From the NCBI RefSeq assembly GCF_008831285.2, contig NC_045149.1:4825500-4889499 (forward strand): a stretch of DNA of 64,000 nucleotides. Reading direction: 5' to 3'. The translations under genes were made by a program, and so were the position numbers. This DNA comes from Nymphaea colorata. Lineage: Eukaryota > Streptophyta > Magnoliopsida > Nymphaeales > Nymphaeaceae. The notes under the pieces were generated by a model. The model was not told the DNA's origin. It saw nothing but the letters and a program-made list of their open reading frames with translations, and did no database searches. Of this stretch, positions 46,901 to 59,024 are shown one piece after another (positions within the stretch are counted from its first letter, which is position 1; the number at the start of each line of letters is the position of its first letter).

Positions 46901-47520
46901 GCCGAACCGGTTCCATCTGGCCGAACCGATTCACAGTCCAATAGGTTACAACAATAAAAGATTTAAGTAAAAATAAGTAAAAATATGTACAACACGAAAG
47001 GAAAACCGTTTCGCACGGTCACCCAAGTCCATCAACGCCCGTTCCAAGGGCGGGGTTAGTCGAGACGCTCGAGCTGGGTGTGAACCCACTCCACCCTGAC
47101 TCAGGAAGGGTGGTCTTCATCACGAGCATGGCCGCGTCTGAGCCGTCCTCCTACAGCATCCGTCCATCGCGCCGTGTGCCAACTAGTTCCTTGGTCCCGC
47201 TGGGTCCGGGTGCGTCATTGTCCCTGTCACACGAAGGGTTAGCCATATACAATTCGAAACACGGGTCGGTCATCGGCTCTTTCCTTGCTCGACGGGTGTG
47301 GACGGTGTCTGCCCTGGTCGTAGACCCGACGACGCTAGCTGTCCCGCGTCTATCGGCACTACCTTCGGCACTAGGTGGCCAACAACGGCAGCCCTCGGTG
47401 TAGGTCTGGCCGGTCCTGGACGGCACTCTGTTGCCTCCTTCGCCCCCGACGGGCTCAACGGCAGTAGCAGTGGCCTCGCCCACGTCCTGTCTCGACGGAC
47501 TCCTAGACAGGCACGTATCA
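43919..47520 (-). repeat. 5' LTR of the young gypsy-type element (3.6 kb)
   Basis: This is the direct repeat of 38522-42124 and differs by one missing base near 45370 and about 16 substitutions counted by eye. On the minus strand it starts TGATACG, next to the target duplication GGAAC. A promoter is expected here, but no convincing TATA box was placed. Confidence 0.92.
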
Positions 47521-47521
47521 G

Positions 47522-48092
47522 GAACCTTGAGGGAGTCTTCCACATAGACATCCATCCCTAGAGTCCACATACTGGCAAGCAAATACTGCCCGCCAAGCTT
47601 CCATGTGGATTTCCTCAATATAACACCTGGTTCTTCGGAGGAGTTCACACAAACAAGAAAGGAGATTCGTGGGTTAGGAATCTCCTGCCATAGCTTTCTC
47701 AGACTAGATACAATAAACCCAGGTTCCATGGAGCCTCTGCTAGGGGCATCGAGGAAACAACATATTGCTGTCCATCTCAAGGGTTTCTTCAACAGTTCGA
47801 GATCAATTGAAGGGATGATTACTCGAGGCACCCCATTATCCATTGCTACTTCAGGTTCCTCATCCTCATCATCAGAATCGAAGGGGTTTAAACTCAGTAG
47901 AGACGCCCAAGTTTTAAGAGGAGGAAATTTACCCGGAAGGCTTCGATTCTCAGTGTTGCCTTCATTGGAGGTTTCCTCCTCAGCGATGCTCGAGAGACCA
48001 ACAACACGTACTCTACAATCCGTTCCCGGATGTGGCGGATGCAGGTTTTCCAACGTCAATGAACAAAGGTGGGGAGAAACCCTAGTGCTCAT
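47522..48092 (-). pseudogene. LINE ORF1-like (DUF4283) gene, upstream piece
   Basis: The ATG at 48092 opens a frame with a low-complexity acidic N-terminus (KTWASLLSLNPFDSDDEDEE) followed by the first part of a DUF4283 domain. Visible pieces are WTAICCFLDAPS, a helical LRKLWQEI and a VILRKSTWKLGGQYLL strand region. DUF4283 proteins are mostly ORF1 proteins of plant LINEs or related nucleic-acid-binding proteins. The frame is cut at the GGAAC target site by the 9-kb retrotransposon and resumes at 38521. Its origin as a LINE piece is inferred; no linked reverse transcriptase was found here. Confidence 0.65.
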
Positions 48093-48139
48093 TCTCTCTT
48101 TTCTGGTGCTTTCACTTCGCTACATACAAGCATAGTCTT

Positions 48140-48902
48140 GAACGATTACAATCACAGAATCGTTGTTAATTATCAATATTTTAATTTTTATGTTTGAAAT
48201 GCAAAATTATAGCTAATTATTTTCAGTTAATCCCATCTCGGAAAATTAAATGATGTTAGGTATTGCATGTGTATAAAAGACGATTAACAAGAATTAAATG
48301 TGGTTTTTACATTATTTTTTATTGATATGCTTGTTATTTTAGTTGTTTTTTTTCCCATTTTTTCATTATTTTTTGTAATTCACAAATGTGAGCATGAAGT
48401 TTAGACTTGAATCAATGCCTAGATTCGCCTCGCCTCACGAGAAACTCAATGTCTCACATCACCTCGTCGCCTTTTACAATATTTGATTTACAACTCTACC
48501 AGCGGATTTCCTTCTTGATCAAAGATTTCCTGGTACAAGTGTCCACGTTGAGTTTTTGTTTGTACTATTCTTGAAGATGATGAAAATGGCGCTGGTTGAT
48601 TCCTCACGATACGAGAATTGAAACCTTAAGATGTAGGTTAAAATTGTTGTCGCCAATAACATAATGTGCCCTATCTAAAAAGATTGGTACCATTCAGACA
48701 CTGTCACGGCTAGAAATTCACTAAATTGAGCGAGAAAAAGAATGTGAAATATATATCATTCTCGTGAGGAATATTACACTTCACAAAGAACAGGGAATGT
48801 TACGGGGTAGAGATTCACAAGGATGAGACCGCTCAGCCGACCGAACCATGTGGTTTTATATAATTATGCTAGTAGAAGACTGACGGAGCTGGAGGACGCC
48901 GA
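48140..48902. other. No gene recognised; AT-rich
   Basis: AT-rich DNA lies between the DUF4283 piece and the tRNA gene. No coding or repeat signal was identified. Confidence 0.4.
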
Positions 48903-48973
48903 GCGCATCTGGTGTTGTGTTATCATAGTACCCTCCCACGGTACTGACCGGGGTTCGATTCCCCGGATGCGCA
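48903..48973 (+). tRNA. tRNA-Gly(CCC)
   Basis: A 71-base cloverleaf can be folded: the acceptor arms GCGCATC and GATGCGC pair fully with A as discriminator. The anticodon stem GTACC/GGTAC closes the loop CTCCCAC (anticodon CCC). The T arm CCGGG-TTCGATT-CCCGG is intact. The D arm reads GGTGTTGTGTTATCA where plant tRNA-Gly genes usually have GGTGTAGTGGTATCA, so the GG of the D loop is changed and the A box is weakened. A TTTT run about 10 bases downstream can end Pol III transcription. It is either a divergent gene or a pseudogene in its first stages. Confidence 0.75.
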
Positions 48974-50090
48974 GCGATTGTCATTTTATCTGTGTTTCGT
49001 TTCCATCCATGATCCATCATCTACTACGGAACATGTTGCCAACAAACTCATTCCTTTTGCACCAACTCATTTACAAGAGGCTCTACTACGGTTGCTTCCT
49101 TCGTTGATGATCAGGTTACACTTGACCTTTACAGCGGCAGCCCTACGTTCCTACTAGAAATTTTTAATTTGAGTGGCACCAACATGTCAAATATACATAT
49201 CGTGGAACAAACACATACATAAACTTAATAAAATAAATTATGTGTGCCTGCGTGGGCAACTGCTTGCATGCAGCTGATACATACGGAGGCTTCCCTACTA
49301 TTTCTGAGAATGTTGTATCGTGGTCGAGATTGTATTGAGTTATGGTATTCTGAAGATGAATATGGAGTTGGATCAATGAATTGGCAATAGTGAGGGCCTC
49401 CGACTGCAAGAGGAGGTCGCTTAAAAGGAAGAAGCACCGGCCAGCCATATCTAGTCACATCCTTTTCTCTAGCACCGCCTACGCGCGCATGATACGGCAA
49501 TGGCTGTCACAAGATTTGCTCCACTCCACTTGAAATCAGGTTGTTTACGAACTAGTTCTGACGCTAAAATCGGGATTCTAGCACTAGACTAGTTTTTATG
49601 TTGAAATTAGGTTAGGGGCTTTGACTAATTGGAAATTTGGTTTCTAGTCTTGTTCTGGTGCCAAGATCAAGTTCCTTGCTTTTTCTTAGCATCAATTTAA
49701 TAGACCTTAAGTTTGTCCTAAGGGGCATAAGAGTCACAGACCAGCTTGGGCTGGGCACATGTTTCCAGTTCGATTCCTATTGGTTGTGCCCGTGGGTACA
49801 ACCCCAACCCCGAGGTCAAAACGATTAGGGGGGGGATTCATAGGTCGTGAGAAACTAATAGCTATTGCTGGATTTTCCAGCAAAATGTAGATATATTTAA
49901 TAAAAACTTCAAATAGCTACTCGAAACATTTGAGAAACTACAATTAATAACTTGAGATGATTTGCAAACACACCCGTGAATAAAAATTATTCAAATAGAT
50001 AATTTTTAGAAAAGGAAATTACAAAAACTACCTTCTTTAAGTGCATATTTATAATTTTACTTCACTCTCTCTCCCTTTTGCATACACAGT

Positions 50091-50186
50091 CATACTAAAC
50101 TAGTAGTGAAATATATAAATGACTTATAGTTTGCCTACACAATCATACTAAACGAGTAGTGAAATATATAAATGACTTATAGTTTA
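50091..50186. repeat. 53-bp tandem duplication
   Basis: CATACTAAAC, then TAGTGAAATATATAAATGAC and TTATAGTTT occur twice with a 53-base period. Confidence 0.85.
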
Positions 50187-50641
50187 CCCCTGCAATCGGA
50201 TTGTACCAAAGTATGAGGATGAAGCCGTCTGGCAGTTGAGGATGTGCTAAGGCAACAAAAACTTGGATGGAAGATAGTCCTTTCACAATGAACAAAATGG
50301 AATGCACAGGGCCATAGCCAATCCTAATGAACAACGCATAATGTATACATATATGAACTTAAAATGAAATTGGTTTTTGAAACCTAAATAGATGCCTGAA
50401 ATGCCAATATCATCATTGAGTCATTACATGAAATCTACATTTATATGATGCATGCAATTTAGAAAATTAGTTCAAAACATGAATTTATATTTAGAAATTG
50501 GATAAAGAATTATTATCGAAACTTGATTTTTTAGGAGAAATTTAACATTGGACTTGGAAATCGATTTTGGATCATGAGCCTAAAACGATTTGTATACCGC
50601 AGAAAATAGAATTTGAATGATGATTTTAACAATCAATTTAG

Positions 50642-50908
50642 AAACTTTAATTTAAAAAGCGGAGTTGAAAAACTTGTTTAGAACAAGTTGAAAGGCATGA
50701 TGTTAGTTTGCAATTGTGCCCTAAGATGCTAAGGCATTCAACATTCTATGAATAGGAATATTAATCTAAGAGGGAAACTTTGAATTTAAAAAGTGGAGTT
50801 GAAAAACTTGTTTAGAACAAGTTGAAAGGCTTGATGCTAGTTTGCAATTGTGCCCTAAGATGCTAAGGCATTCAACATACTATGAATAGGAATATTAATC
50901 TAAGAGGG
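50642..50908. repeat. 133-bp tandem duplication
   Basis: Two copies, starting at 50642 and 50775, share blocks such as GAGTTGAAAAACTTGTTTAG and TGCCCTAAGATGCTAAGGCA with only a few differences. Confidence 0.9.
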
Positions 50909-52418
50909 GTGCATTTGCAAGCAGGTCACGGGCGCTGCACCATGGACTGACAAACTCTTCATTGCAGGGGCATCCGCACACATACACACTCTCTCTCTCA
51001 AATGGCATTTAATCTCCAGCATGCAATTCCCTTCCTTCTTGCCAATGAACATTTCCTCGCTTGCTTCATCTTCCATTTTTGCCTGACGATCGATCTGCCT
51101 CTCTTACTCTCTCCATCAACGGTAACCTCACACTCTTGATTGATCAATCAATTTGATCTCCCTCACTATGTTGACCTAATCAAAATGATTAGTATCTTGA
51201 TATTATTTAATAATCCATGTTACATCAGTATGTTTTAAGAAAGGTTTATTTGGAAAATTTCTAAGCTAAATTGTGTTTAAAGATTTGCCTTTTAAGGTTG
51301 GTCGATTTTGTGAAGTGCAAAGAGGGGAATGGGAGGGCAAGAGCGGGAGAGGTGAACAGAGATATTGGGAGAAGGAGAGAAGAGACGAGGGAGAAAGTTG
51401 GGGATGGGGGAGCAGACGAGAGATTGAGAAATAGAGGAAGAGAAGACGGTAGAGAATGTCAGGTTACCCAAATTTCAGTTTTTGGTTCAAGTAGATGTAA
51501 AATTTCTTCTCAAATTCGAAGTTTGAATGTCTGCTTGTTAATTTATGATCAAAGAATCAGACTATTGTCAGTCTTAGCATGTGATTTATGATGGGAATGA
51601 TATTTCATGTCTATAGACGGGCTAATATACGATTGAGTTTCTGAGAGCTGCATCTCTAAACCTGGACATGGATGGTTGAGAATGAAGTATTGAGTACAGG
51701 GTTATGGTTGGTGAGGCTGCTGGTCGTGCAAGAGAAATAGGTTAAGATCCTTCATGAAAAATGCTCATTTCCTCTATTATCTATTTGTTTAAGAGGGATC
51801 ACGAAAACACACCCAAGGGCAAAGAACGTACTAAATAGGGTTTTATTGTTCAGGGAGCAGATTTTAGTTTAATTTCTTTGAAGCATGTGTGTTAGTTTAT
51901 TTAAACTGCTTTAGCATTGATGGTTATGTTTTAGTATATAATAGATTGTTAGCACCAAAGTATTCTGAATGTCTAGTTATGAGATATTTAATTATTTATT
52001 TGTTAAGAAATGAGAAGGACAAGTTTATGAGAATTTTAATACAACTTTTCAGTTGTCTTTCAATGGTGTCACATGCCTTATGTTTAATCTTAAACACCCG
52101 CTTGCAATTAATAATGTGAGATGCCACATGAGTGAGAACAAGAGTTTTGGTCTTGTTTCAGTGGAAAGCCTCAATGACTTGGTGCATAACATGAATCCAA
52201 CGAGGCGGCAGATGGTTAAAAGTTCATGTCTGTTCAGTGAAGGCTGGAACCAGACAGGATTGGAGGGCCAAGACCTATTGTTGGCAGATGTGAATCTTGT
52301 CCCTAAAAAAATTCAACAATTCAAGAGGTATCGATGCATTGGCAGGAAAAGTGCTTCTAAAAGGATGCATCTCTTCGGTCAATGCCTTGATGAATTTGTA
52401 AAAGTAGGGAGCCGACCC

Positions 52419-52906
52419 TAGAGCTCCAAAACGAGCCGAGTCAACTTGGGCTCGATTTAAATTAGCTCAAAAAAAACTCAGCTCGTACTCGATTAATTTA
52501 TAAACGAGCCGAGTTCCAGCTTAGAAAGATATTCGAAACGATAAATGTGTCGAGTTCGAGTTTTAGGAACTCGACTTGCAAACTGGTACTCTATATAATA
52601 TTTGCCAAAACCGGTTCACTAGTTTTTTAAGTTTTAGTATAACAACAAAATTTCACAAGTTACATGAGTTAAACACTTACACGAGTTAATGCTTACACGA
52701 GTTGATGTTAAACCCGTTAACGTCTAAACGAGTTAAATGGGTTAAATGAGTTGAGTTCAAGCTCGATTTTGTATAGTCGAGTCGAGCTCGTCCTTGCTAT
52801 AAGGAGCTCGACTTGAGTTCGAGCCGAGCTCAAGCTCGAGTTTTTTGAGACAAGTTGAGCTCGAGCTGTTCAAGTTCGGGCTCGACTCTGCACGTGTGCA
52901 GCCCTA
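52419..52906. mobile_element. CGAGCC-rich hAT-like repeat element
   Basis: The left edge TAGAGCTCCAAAACGAGCCG and the right edge CTCTGCACGTGTGCAGCCCTA are loose inverted repeats of the TAGGGCTGCAnACGAGCCGAG kind. The inside is made of GAGCTCGA/CGAGCC words on both strands. This matches a common plant non-autonomous hAT-like repeat. The 8-bp flanks GCCGACCC and GCCCTAGG do not match well. Confidence 0.45.
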
Positions 52907-53213
52907 GCCCTAGGACAAGGCTTAAATACAACAAAACCCCATGTTGGCTACGATGAATGTTGAGGGTATACACCGTGGCGAATGGTTCTAAGCTCTCGCA
53001 TGGTTTTAGAGCATAATATTCTCGCACACAATATTTTCTTTCCTGCTCCGCGGGGTTTTGAGAGGGACACAAACAAGGTAGAGCAAGGTTAGATAGAGTT
53101 GGGAGGTAAGGGCTAGGGTTCCAGGGAGCTTAAATCCTAGAAAACGAGTTTAGAAAAATGGGACGACTCTCATAGGTTCCTCTCTCTCTCTCTCTCTTTC
53201 TCTCCCATGGTGA

Positions 53214-54480
53214 TTCTTGCGGAAGCTTGTTTTGGGTGTAAGGCTATTGGCATGCCCATTGACTACTTGGGTCTTCAGATTACGTTGTCACCTCCTGCGC
53301 CCTCCTTTTGGGATGGTGTGGAGCAGAAGCTGTCAGATCGCTTCCATTGTTGATAGGGAAAGCTGATTTCTCTGCCAGGACGCATTACCCTTGCTAAGCA
53401 TTGTTTTGCATCTATCCCCCTTCATCCCTTGGCGGTCTTTCGACCTCCTGTGGTTGTACTGAGAAGGTTTGATAAAATCATTTGTAACTTTATTTGGGAT
53501 GGTGATCGCCATTCGAATTGTCTTGCGCATTGAGATATGGTTTCCCTTCCTCGTCTTCTTGAGGGTGTTAGGGTTACCAACCTTAATAGGGCGTGTGAGT
53601 CCTTTTTGTGTTCTTGGTAGTGGCGTCTGGCAACTGAGGTTTCTCCCATCTCCCTTTTCATTTGTTCCAAATATGACATGTCTTCCCTTAGTGATTGGAA
53701 TATTTCAATCTCTCACACCTCTCCTTCACACTTTTGGTACGTCTGCTTTCTGCCCTTCTTCTTTTCCTCCACCTTGCTGACCTCCCACCGCTCGCTCCTC
53801 CATTTTGGCCTCTTTCGTCTTCCCGTGAATTCACTTTTTCTTCCTGTTACCTGACCTCTTTTGGTTCTTTTGTTGTGTCGCTCCCACCTCAATCCATTTG
53901 GTCCCCTGGTCCCTCTCCTCGTACCGTTGCTTTTTCCTGGCTTCTCCTTACTGGTCACATCAATACTTTTAACCACCTACAGCGCTTCGGTATTAGTTTA
54001 GCTAACCAATGTTCCCTCTGTCTCGCCGCGGCTGAGTCTCGGGTTCACCTTTTTACCTCTTGTCCTTTCTTTTACAGTGTCCTTACCTCCGCATGACCTT
54101 CCTTTATTGGTAACCTCCTAAACCTACCATTCATTCGTCTTTCTTTCCTCTTTTGTCTTTCATCCCACCTGTCTTTTACCTGGGGCCGTGTCTGGAGGTT
54201 GTGGCTCATTTCTTCTTAGTGGCACATTTGGGAGGAACGCAACAGCAGGGTCTTCAGTGACACATTCTCATCGTCGGAGTCTGTGGCATGCCTTGTGCAG
54301 GAATATGTCCACTTTGCTATTCGGCTATGACGTTGTCCTTCGTGTACTGTTGGGTGACTCTATAGCTTCGTCTGTCTACTCTCTCTCCACCCCTCTTATT
54401 ATGTTTTTTTGTACTACTAACTTGTATATTACGTTCTCTTATTTTGTTTTTGCAGTTTGTTCTTGTAGTTAAGGGACTTC
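53214..54480 (+). pseudogene. LINE (L1-type) 3' part, reverse transcriptase C-terminus
   Basis: Fragments in several frames run in the order of a plant LINE ORF2 tail. They are ACFGCKAIGMPIDYLGLQI (YLG region), LPGRITLAKHCFASIPLHPL, FDKIICNFIWDGD, the zinc-ribbon region with WLLLTGHINTFNHLQRFGIS and CSLCLAAAESRVHLFTSCPFF, and finally a WHIWEERNSRVFSD-like segment near 54220. Stops and frameshifts separate them, so it is dead. It is 5'-truncated, as is usual for LINEs. A clear poly-A tail was not seen. Similar TAGGTYCCTCTCTC stretches lie at both edges (53175 and 54602). Confidence 0.75.
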
Positions 54481-55559
54481 TTGTCCCTAAATTTTGTTAT
54501 ATATTTCTATTTTATCGGCTCTCTCTTTCTCTCTCTCCCGATTCATAACCATTTCTAATCAAACCCCAGTAAATTAAGATAGAAAAATGAACCAATTTTA
54601 ATAGGTCCCTCTCTCGATCTCTTGATCAGCCGTCATTGATGTGATCAAACCTCCGACTCTCATAGGCAGAGGAGTCGTCTTCTCCCTTTAGCAGGTGTAC
54701 GTGTTGCCCTGCTTTCAAAGTCTTTCATCAACCATGACAACAAGAACTGGCCGATTAAGTGAATTTTTCTTTCCCTCAATTCTCATGTGAAATAAACGAT
54801 GAGGTAAATTTACCCATATGAGGATCCCAAATAGGTTGAGAAATGGGCCTGACATGGTTGGGGTCCTATACCCATGACTCAAAATTTCCTTGTCATTGAT
54901 AATTGTCCATCAATATGAGTTCCCTTTTGTATGATAATTTGTAACGCTTTATGTTTTCAGATCGAGTTGGAGTGGGTCCAGACCCGGACCCGAAATCTGT
55001 TGCGTGAGAACCTGACGCGAGGGCCTTTCTCCCTCATCTTCCTCTCAGTTCCCCTTTGTTGCCTCTTGTGCCAACACAAAGAAGAAGAAGAAGAAGACGA
55101 AGGTTGGTGCAGGGCGGCGATGAGAACGGCGGTGGCGGCACTCAGGTGAGGCTTCTGTTTTCTCTCTGCCTCCTCCTTCCTCTTCCTTCTTCTCCTCCTC
55201 CCTGGTACACAACCTCTCCCCTCTCCGTCAGCACCCTCCTTCTGCCCGCATGTTTTCTCTCTCACTCTCTCCCTCTTTGCTCAAGTTCTCTCCTTGTCTC
55301 ATCTGTCTCCTCCTCACCATCTCTCCCATTTCCCCCGCTCAATTTCCCTCTCCTTTGCCTGTCTTTCCCCTCTGCCTGAACCATCTCCCTGTCAGTCTCC
55401 CCTCTATCGACAGCCCCTCAATCATGCACTCTCCCTCTGTACACTCTCTCTTTCACGCCAGTTTTTCCTCACTCCGAGTGTCTCCCATCTTTAACCGAAC
55501 CAGCTCTTCACTGCAGAAGGTCCTCTTCTAACCTCCTTATTGCTATTTTTGATTATTTT
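54481..55559. other. Pyrimidine-rich tract, possible gene or LTR leader
   Basis: A GAAGAAGAAGAAGAAGACG run is followed by an ATG at about 55120 reading MRTAVAAL and then CAG/GTGAGG, which looks like a short first coding exon with a splice donor. Nothing downstream could be joined to it. The following 350 bases are CT-rich. The identity is unknown. Confidence 0.3.
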
Positions 55560-57951
55560 GGGGCTGTTGGTTTGGATTACAGTTGGGGACACATCATTTC
55601 CCCTCATACCACCGAGTTGAAGGCTTGGGAGGTGACGACGACAGTTAACTTTGGTTGTTTGGGGGATCACTTGAACTCGTGAGGTGGCTGCCGGGAGGAC
55701 TGTTGTAGCTAAGACTTTGAAATTGGGGTGAAAAATGCCTAATCGAGCTTAGATTGTTGTATATTTTTTATTGGAGCATGAATAATTATTGTTTGAGCAT
55801 GCTAGAATTAAAATTTGATTATTTAGAATGCATGTTAGCGATGTTGCTACTTTGAGGGAAGATTATGATTATGTTGAGTAAGACAAGCGCCCACGTGTAT
55901 GTTTATCTCTTTAGCATTATAAATTGATTTTCGAAGCAATTGAGAAAACATGGTAGAAATTATTGTGGTGTGGAGAAGATTTAGAACCGTGGTAGCGAAC
56001 TCGTGAAGTATGTTTTTATTGAGGTGCACGTACGTTGTTGTTGGGGTATTGTAGGTATGTTAGGTTGATTTCTCAACTAAGGAAGCAAGGGAGAAATGGA
56101 TTAGTCATCGGTTCAAATTGAAAGCGCGTAGCTTAAACCATTTGGTAATTACCTCTAGGGCTGAGAAGAGGCTTATTGGAGGGCTTTGTGGGTAAACACT
56201 ACCCGTCGACATCCTCTTGAGGCGATGACATGTGCCATAATGATTTTGTTTTATATTTGTATAAATTACGAAACTAAACTAGTAAAGAATTTACCACTTG
56301 TGTATGTTTGCAAGTACACTGGGCACGTCCAGTAGACCTTGAGCAACTAGACGTGAAGCTTGAGGTGTTTTGGAGTGTTTTATGGACGCGCGACAGTTAT
56401 GGTAGCATTATAAGCAAATCCCTACTTGAGGCCAACTTGAGAATGTGTGTTCCTAGGATCGTTGGATCCTAGGATTGTGATGAGATTGAATGATTATTTT
56501 GTGAGTGAATGTATGTACGCATGCAAATAATTTGATATATGATAAACTTTGTTTTGAAAAGCTATTAGAAGCTTGTTTTGAAAATTGTTACGCATTTGCA
56601 TGTGCATGCTAGAATTGATAACTGCTTAGGACAGATGAGGTGGGGTATCAAGTCGACTGTCTCCTCGACCTCAATTGTGCATTAGAAAGCATCCTAAAAT
56701 GATAATTGCCTAGGACAATTATGAGTCAATCACTGATCGAGACTACTTTCCAAGATTTTGTTAAGTTTTGAAAGATGTGAATGATGTGTTTGATAATATG
56801 TGAGTTTTTATGAATGTGAAAGTTGTGATTTGTTACATATGTGTTGTCGCGGGCAATGATGCAAATGAATGAATTAGAGGTTAGTTGTACCCGTATTGTA
56901 TGACGGCTAGCTAATAATGTAATGATATGTGTTGTCCTTGTGTGGAGGCAATTGGAGGTGTGAATGCACTCGTGAAGTGTACCAACCACATAAACTAGCG
57001 AGTCATTTTGTGAATGTGTAATTATAATGATAATAATGAAAGAATAAGATATAAAAGGCCAGTCGGATGTGGCTATGAGTTTGGCAGTTGTCTCGCCTTC
57101 ACCACTAGTCTCGCCTGTTCAGAGTGCAGGCGGTGCAAGGCCCCAGGGTACTGTTGTATGATGTGCTTGGAGCGTTGGGCTCCCGCCTTCCCAACCTGGG
57201 TGTCCTAGGGAAGGCTGAGTATCTATCCTTGGAATTCACACACCCATGGATGAGTGCTCTACCGCTGCAGCATGAATGGATTCATATTGTTATGGGCCAC
57301 CACAAATGAAAATGAAAGTATATGAATGAAATGTATGTGAATGATGTGCATGTGAATGAAATGAATGAGAATGATATGTTTATGCATGTCTTGCATGTGA
57401 ATTGAAATTGTGTTATCGTGACCATTGAGTGACCTTTACATGTCGTGGTCTATGTGAGGGGCCTTCTTAGTAAATGATGTGACTATGCTCTGACACGACA
57501 TGATGATAATTTGTTTTTATTATTGTGATTATCTCATATTTGAGCCCTACCTAAGAGGGTTTAGAATTTTCCTGGCTTGTTGCCATACTGCGAAAGTTAA
57601 GCCTTCAGTTGTTTCTTTTTTTTCAGGTTTGGCAGATCCGGGGCAGCAGGTTGATCAGATGACTTCACTTACATCCTACGGGGGAGGTTTTGGGTCTTTT
57701 GTAGTACTGGTGCGTCTTATTTTGATTTTATTGATGTTTTGTTTTTGTAGGCATCAATTATATGGTTTGGAGCATTTTTGTCATACATAAATGTGATTTT
57801 GTATGAATTGAAATTGTTATATAAATGAAAGTTTGCCTCATCGTTTCGAATGGCATAACTCCCTCATTTTTGAATTGTTGTCTCGTCGCACCTCAATGCT
57901 TTATGGTTAAGAAAAAAAATTATTTGAGGGTCAAAAGGTTGGGGTGTGACA
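55560..57951 (-). repeat. Probable gypsy-type LTR sequence
   Basis: The right edge reads GGTTGGGGTGTGACA. On the minus strand this is TGTCACACCCCAACC, a start common to plant gypsy LTRs. No coding region is present. The left edge and a target duplication could not be fixed, so the extent is a guess. Confidence 0.35.
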
Positions 57952-58793
57952 TAATCTATCAGAGTGAATGTCATTTTGATAAGTGAAAGGTCAAGGTCGG
58001 CGCTTGAAAGGGTAGCATTGAAATTCGTCTATTGCCATGTTTGAGTCTGAAGTTCATTTGTATGCTTCAGAGGTCGTTTGATTGCTATCCATCGGGACAT
58101 GACAGGCAGGACGTCCTGTCCATTACAATACTGTCTTGTCCTCATGAACAATGATGTTACTTATCCACCGTTTGATGATTTAAAAACAGAACATTACATT
58201 CTTCTTGTCTGGCGTTTGTTTCACATATGTCTATTTTGTCTGTCCTGTCTAACGTTTGTTTCTGTCATCTTCGATCTGTCCGTTCTGTCTAATGTTTGCG
58301 TCTTCCATGATTAGTTATGTCTGTCCTATTTGATGTTTGTTTATGTTCTATTCGAGCTGTCTGTTTTATTCGGTGTTTATGCCTTCTATAATTAGTTTTG
58401 GCTAAACATAGAACAAAGTTCAAATATAAAGAAACTTTCTGCCAAATAACAAAAAAAAAAGCTCAACGTTAAGATCAATGGAAGTGGTTGTTGGCTGACT
58501 GCAAGGTCAGAAGCTCAACAAATTTAAGAAAAAGGAAAATTTTCTTCTAATAATGAATAAGGCTGCTGGAAGGTTAATGATCAAGCAAAGTGGCTAAACA
58601 TAAGGTCACTAGTTTAACACAATTGAGCAGAGAAATCTAAAACAAGCACGAGTTAACAGCTATAGACTAAACCCAGATGAACAAGCACTGAACTTTTAAT
58701 GGGAAAAAAATAGCCATTATCAAAACATATGCTATTGAACAAAAGAATAAACTTAAGGTCTAAAAAGGAGAATCCAAATGCATTACAAAATCA

Positions 58794-59024
58794 TCATTTT
58801 TTCCTGAAGTTGATGCGAGCTTCTTTAGCCACAACATCTAAGCCTTTCTTCTTGATCGTCTTCAATGCTTTTGTGGACAACCTCAATTTAAAGTACCTCT
58901 TCCCAGCTTCCCACCACACTTTCTTGCACTGCAAATTTACAAATTACAATTTCTTTGTCTTGTGATTTGAGAAGGAGACCATTGGCACAGTTTGCCTTTT
59001 TGCCTGTAAAAGGGCATAAATGAC
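58794..59024 (-). pseudogene. RPL28: Plastid ribosomal protein L28, exon 2, broken
   Basis: After the acceptor TTTTAG the minus strand reads HLCPFTGKKANCAN. A 2-base loss shifts the frame, and the next frame gives VSFSNHKTKKL, then a stop, then [20 protein letters not shown] and [20 protein letters not shown], ending RINFRKK and a TGA at 58794-58796. This is the mature part of the nuclear-encoded plastid 50S protein L28, in normal order and length (about 77 residues). The frameshift and the stop make it a pseudogene. It pairs in phase with a first exon at 62071-62170. Confidence 0.8.

Larger units (their letters stand above)
38522..47520 (-). mobile_element. Young non-autonomous LTR retrotransposon (gypsy type)
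   Basis: Two direct repeats of about 3.6 kb (38522-42124 and 43919-47520) enclose 1.8 kb. Read on the minus strand each LTR starts TGATACGTGCC and ends CGTCCTACCA. The element is flanked on both sides by GGAAC (38517-38521 and 47521-47525), a perfect 5-bp target duplication. Next to the right LTR, AGGTATCAGAGC on the minus strand matches the tRNA-Met primer site. Next to the left LTR, GCGGGGTGGATC is purine-rich. The inside encodes only a gag/protease-like protein; integrase, reverse transcriptase and RNase H are absent. The element must have relied on proteins from another one. Confidence 0.93.
48974..52418. other. No gene recognised
   Basis: This 3.4-kb stretch has several open frames, including one on the minus strand at 49225-49500 and a plus-strand one at 52053-52421. 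None has a domain I know. Two short tandem duplications lie at 50091-50186 and 50642-50908. Confidence 0.4.

Noticed and set aside
49225-49500. Proline-rich minus-strand frame (91 codons)
   Set aside because: It looks somewhat coding but no family or splice partners could be recognised.
49721-49800. SINE or tRNA-like stretch with GTTCGATTCC
   Set aside because: Only a B-box-like motif is present; no A box or cloverleaf could be built.
52053-52421. 122-codon plus-strand frame next to the CGAGCC repeat
   Set aside because: No known motif, no clear start context, and it ends at a repeat border; left unannotated as a gene.
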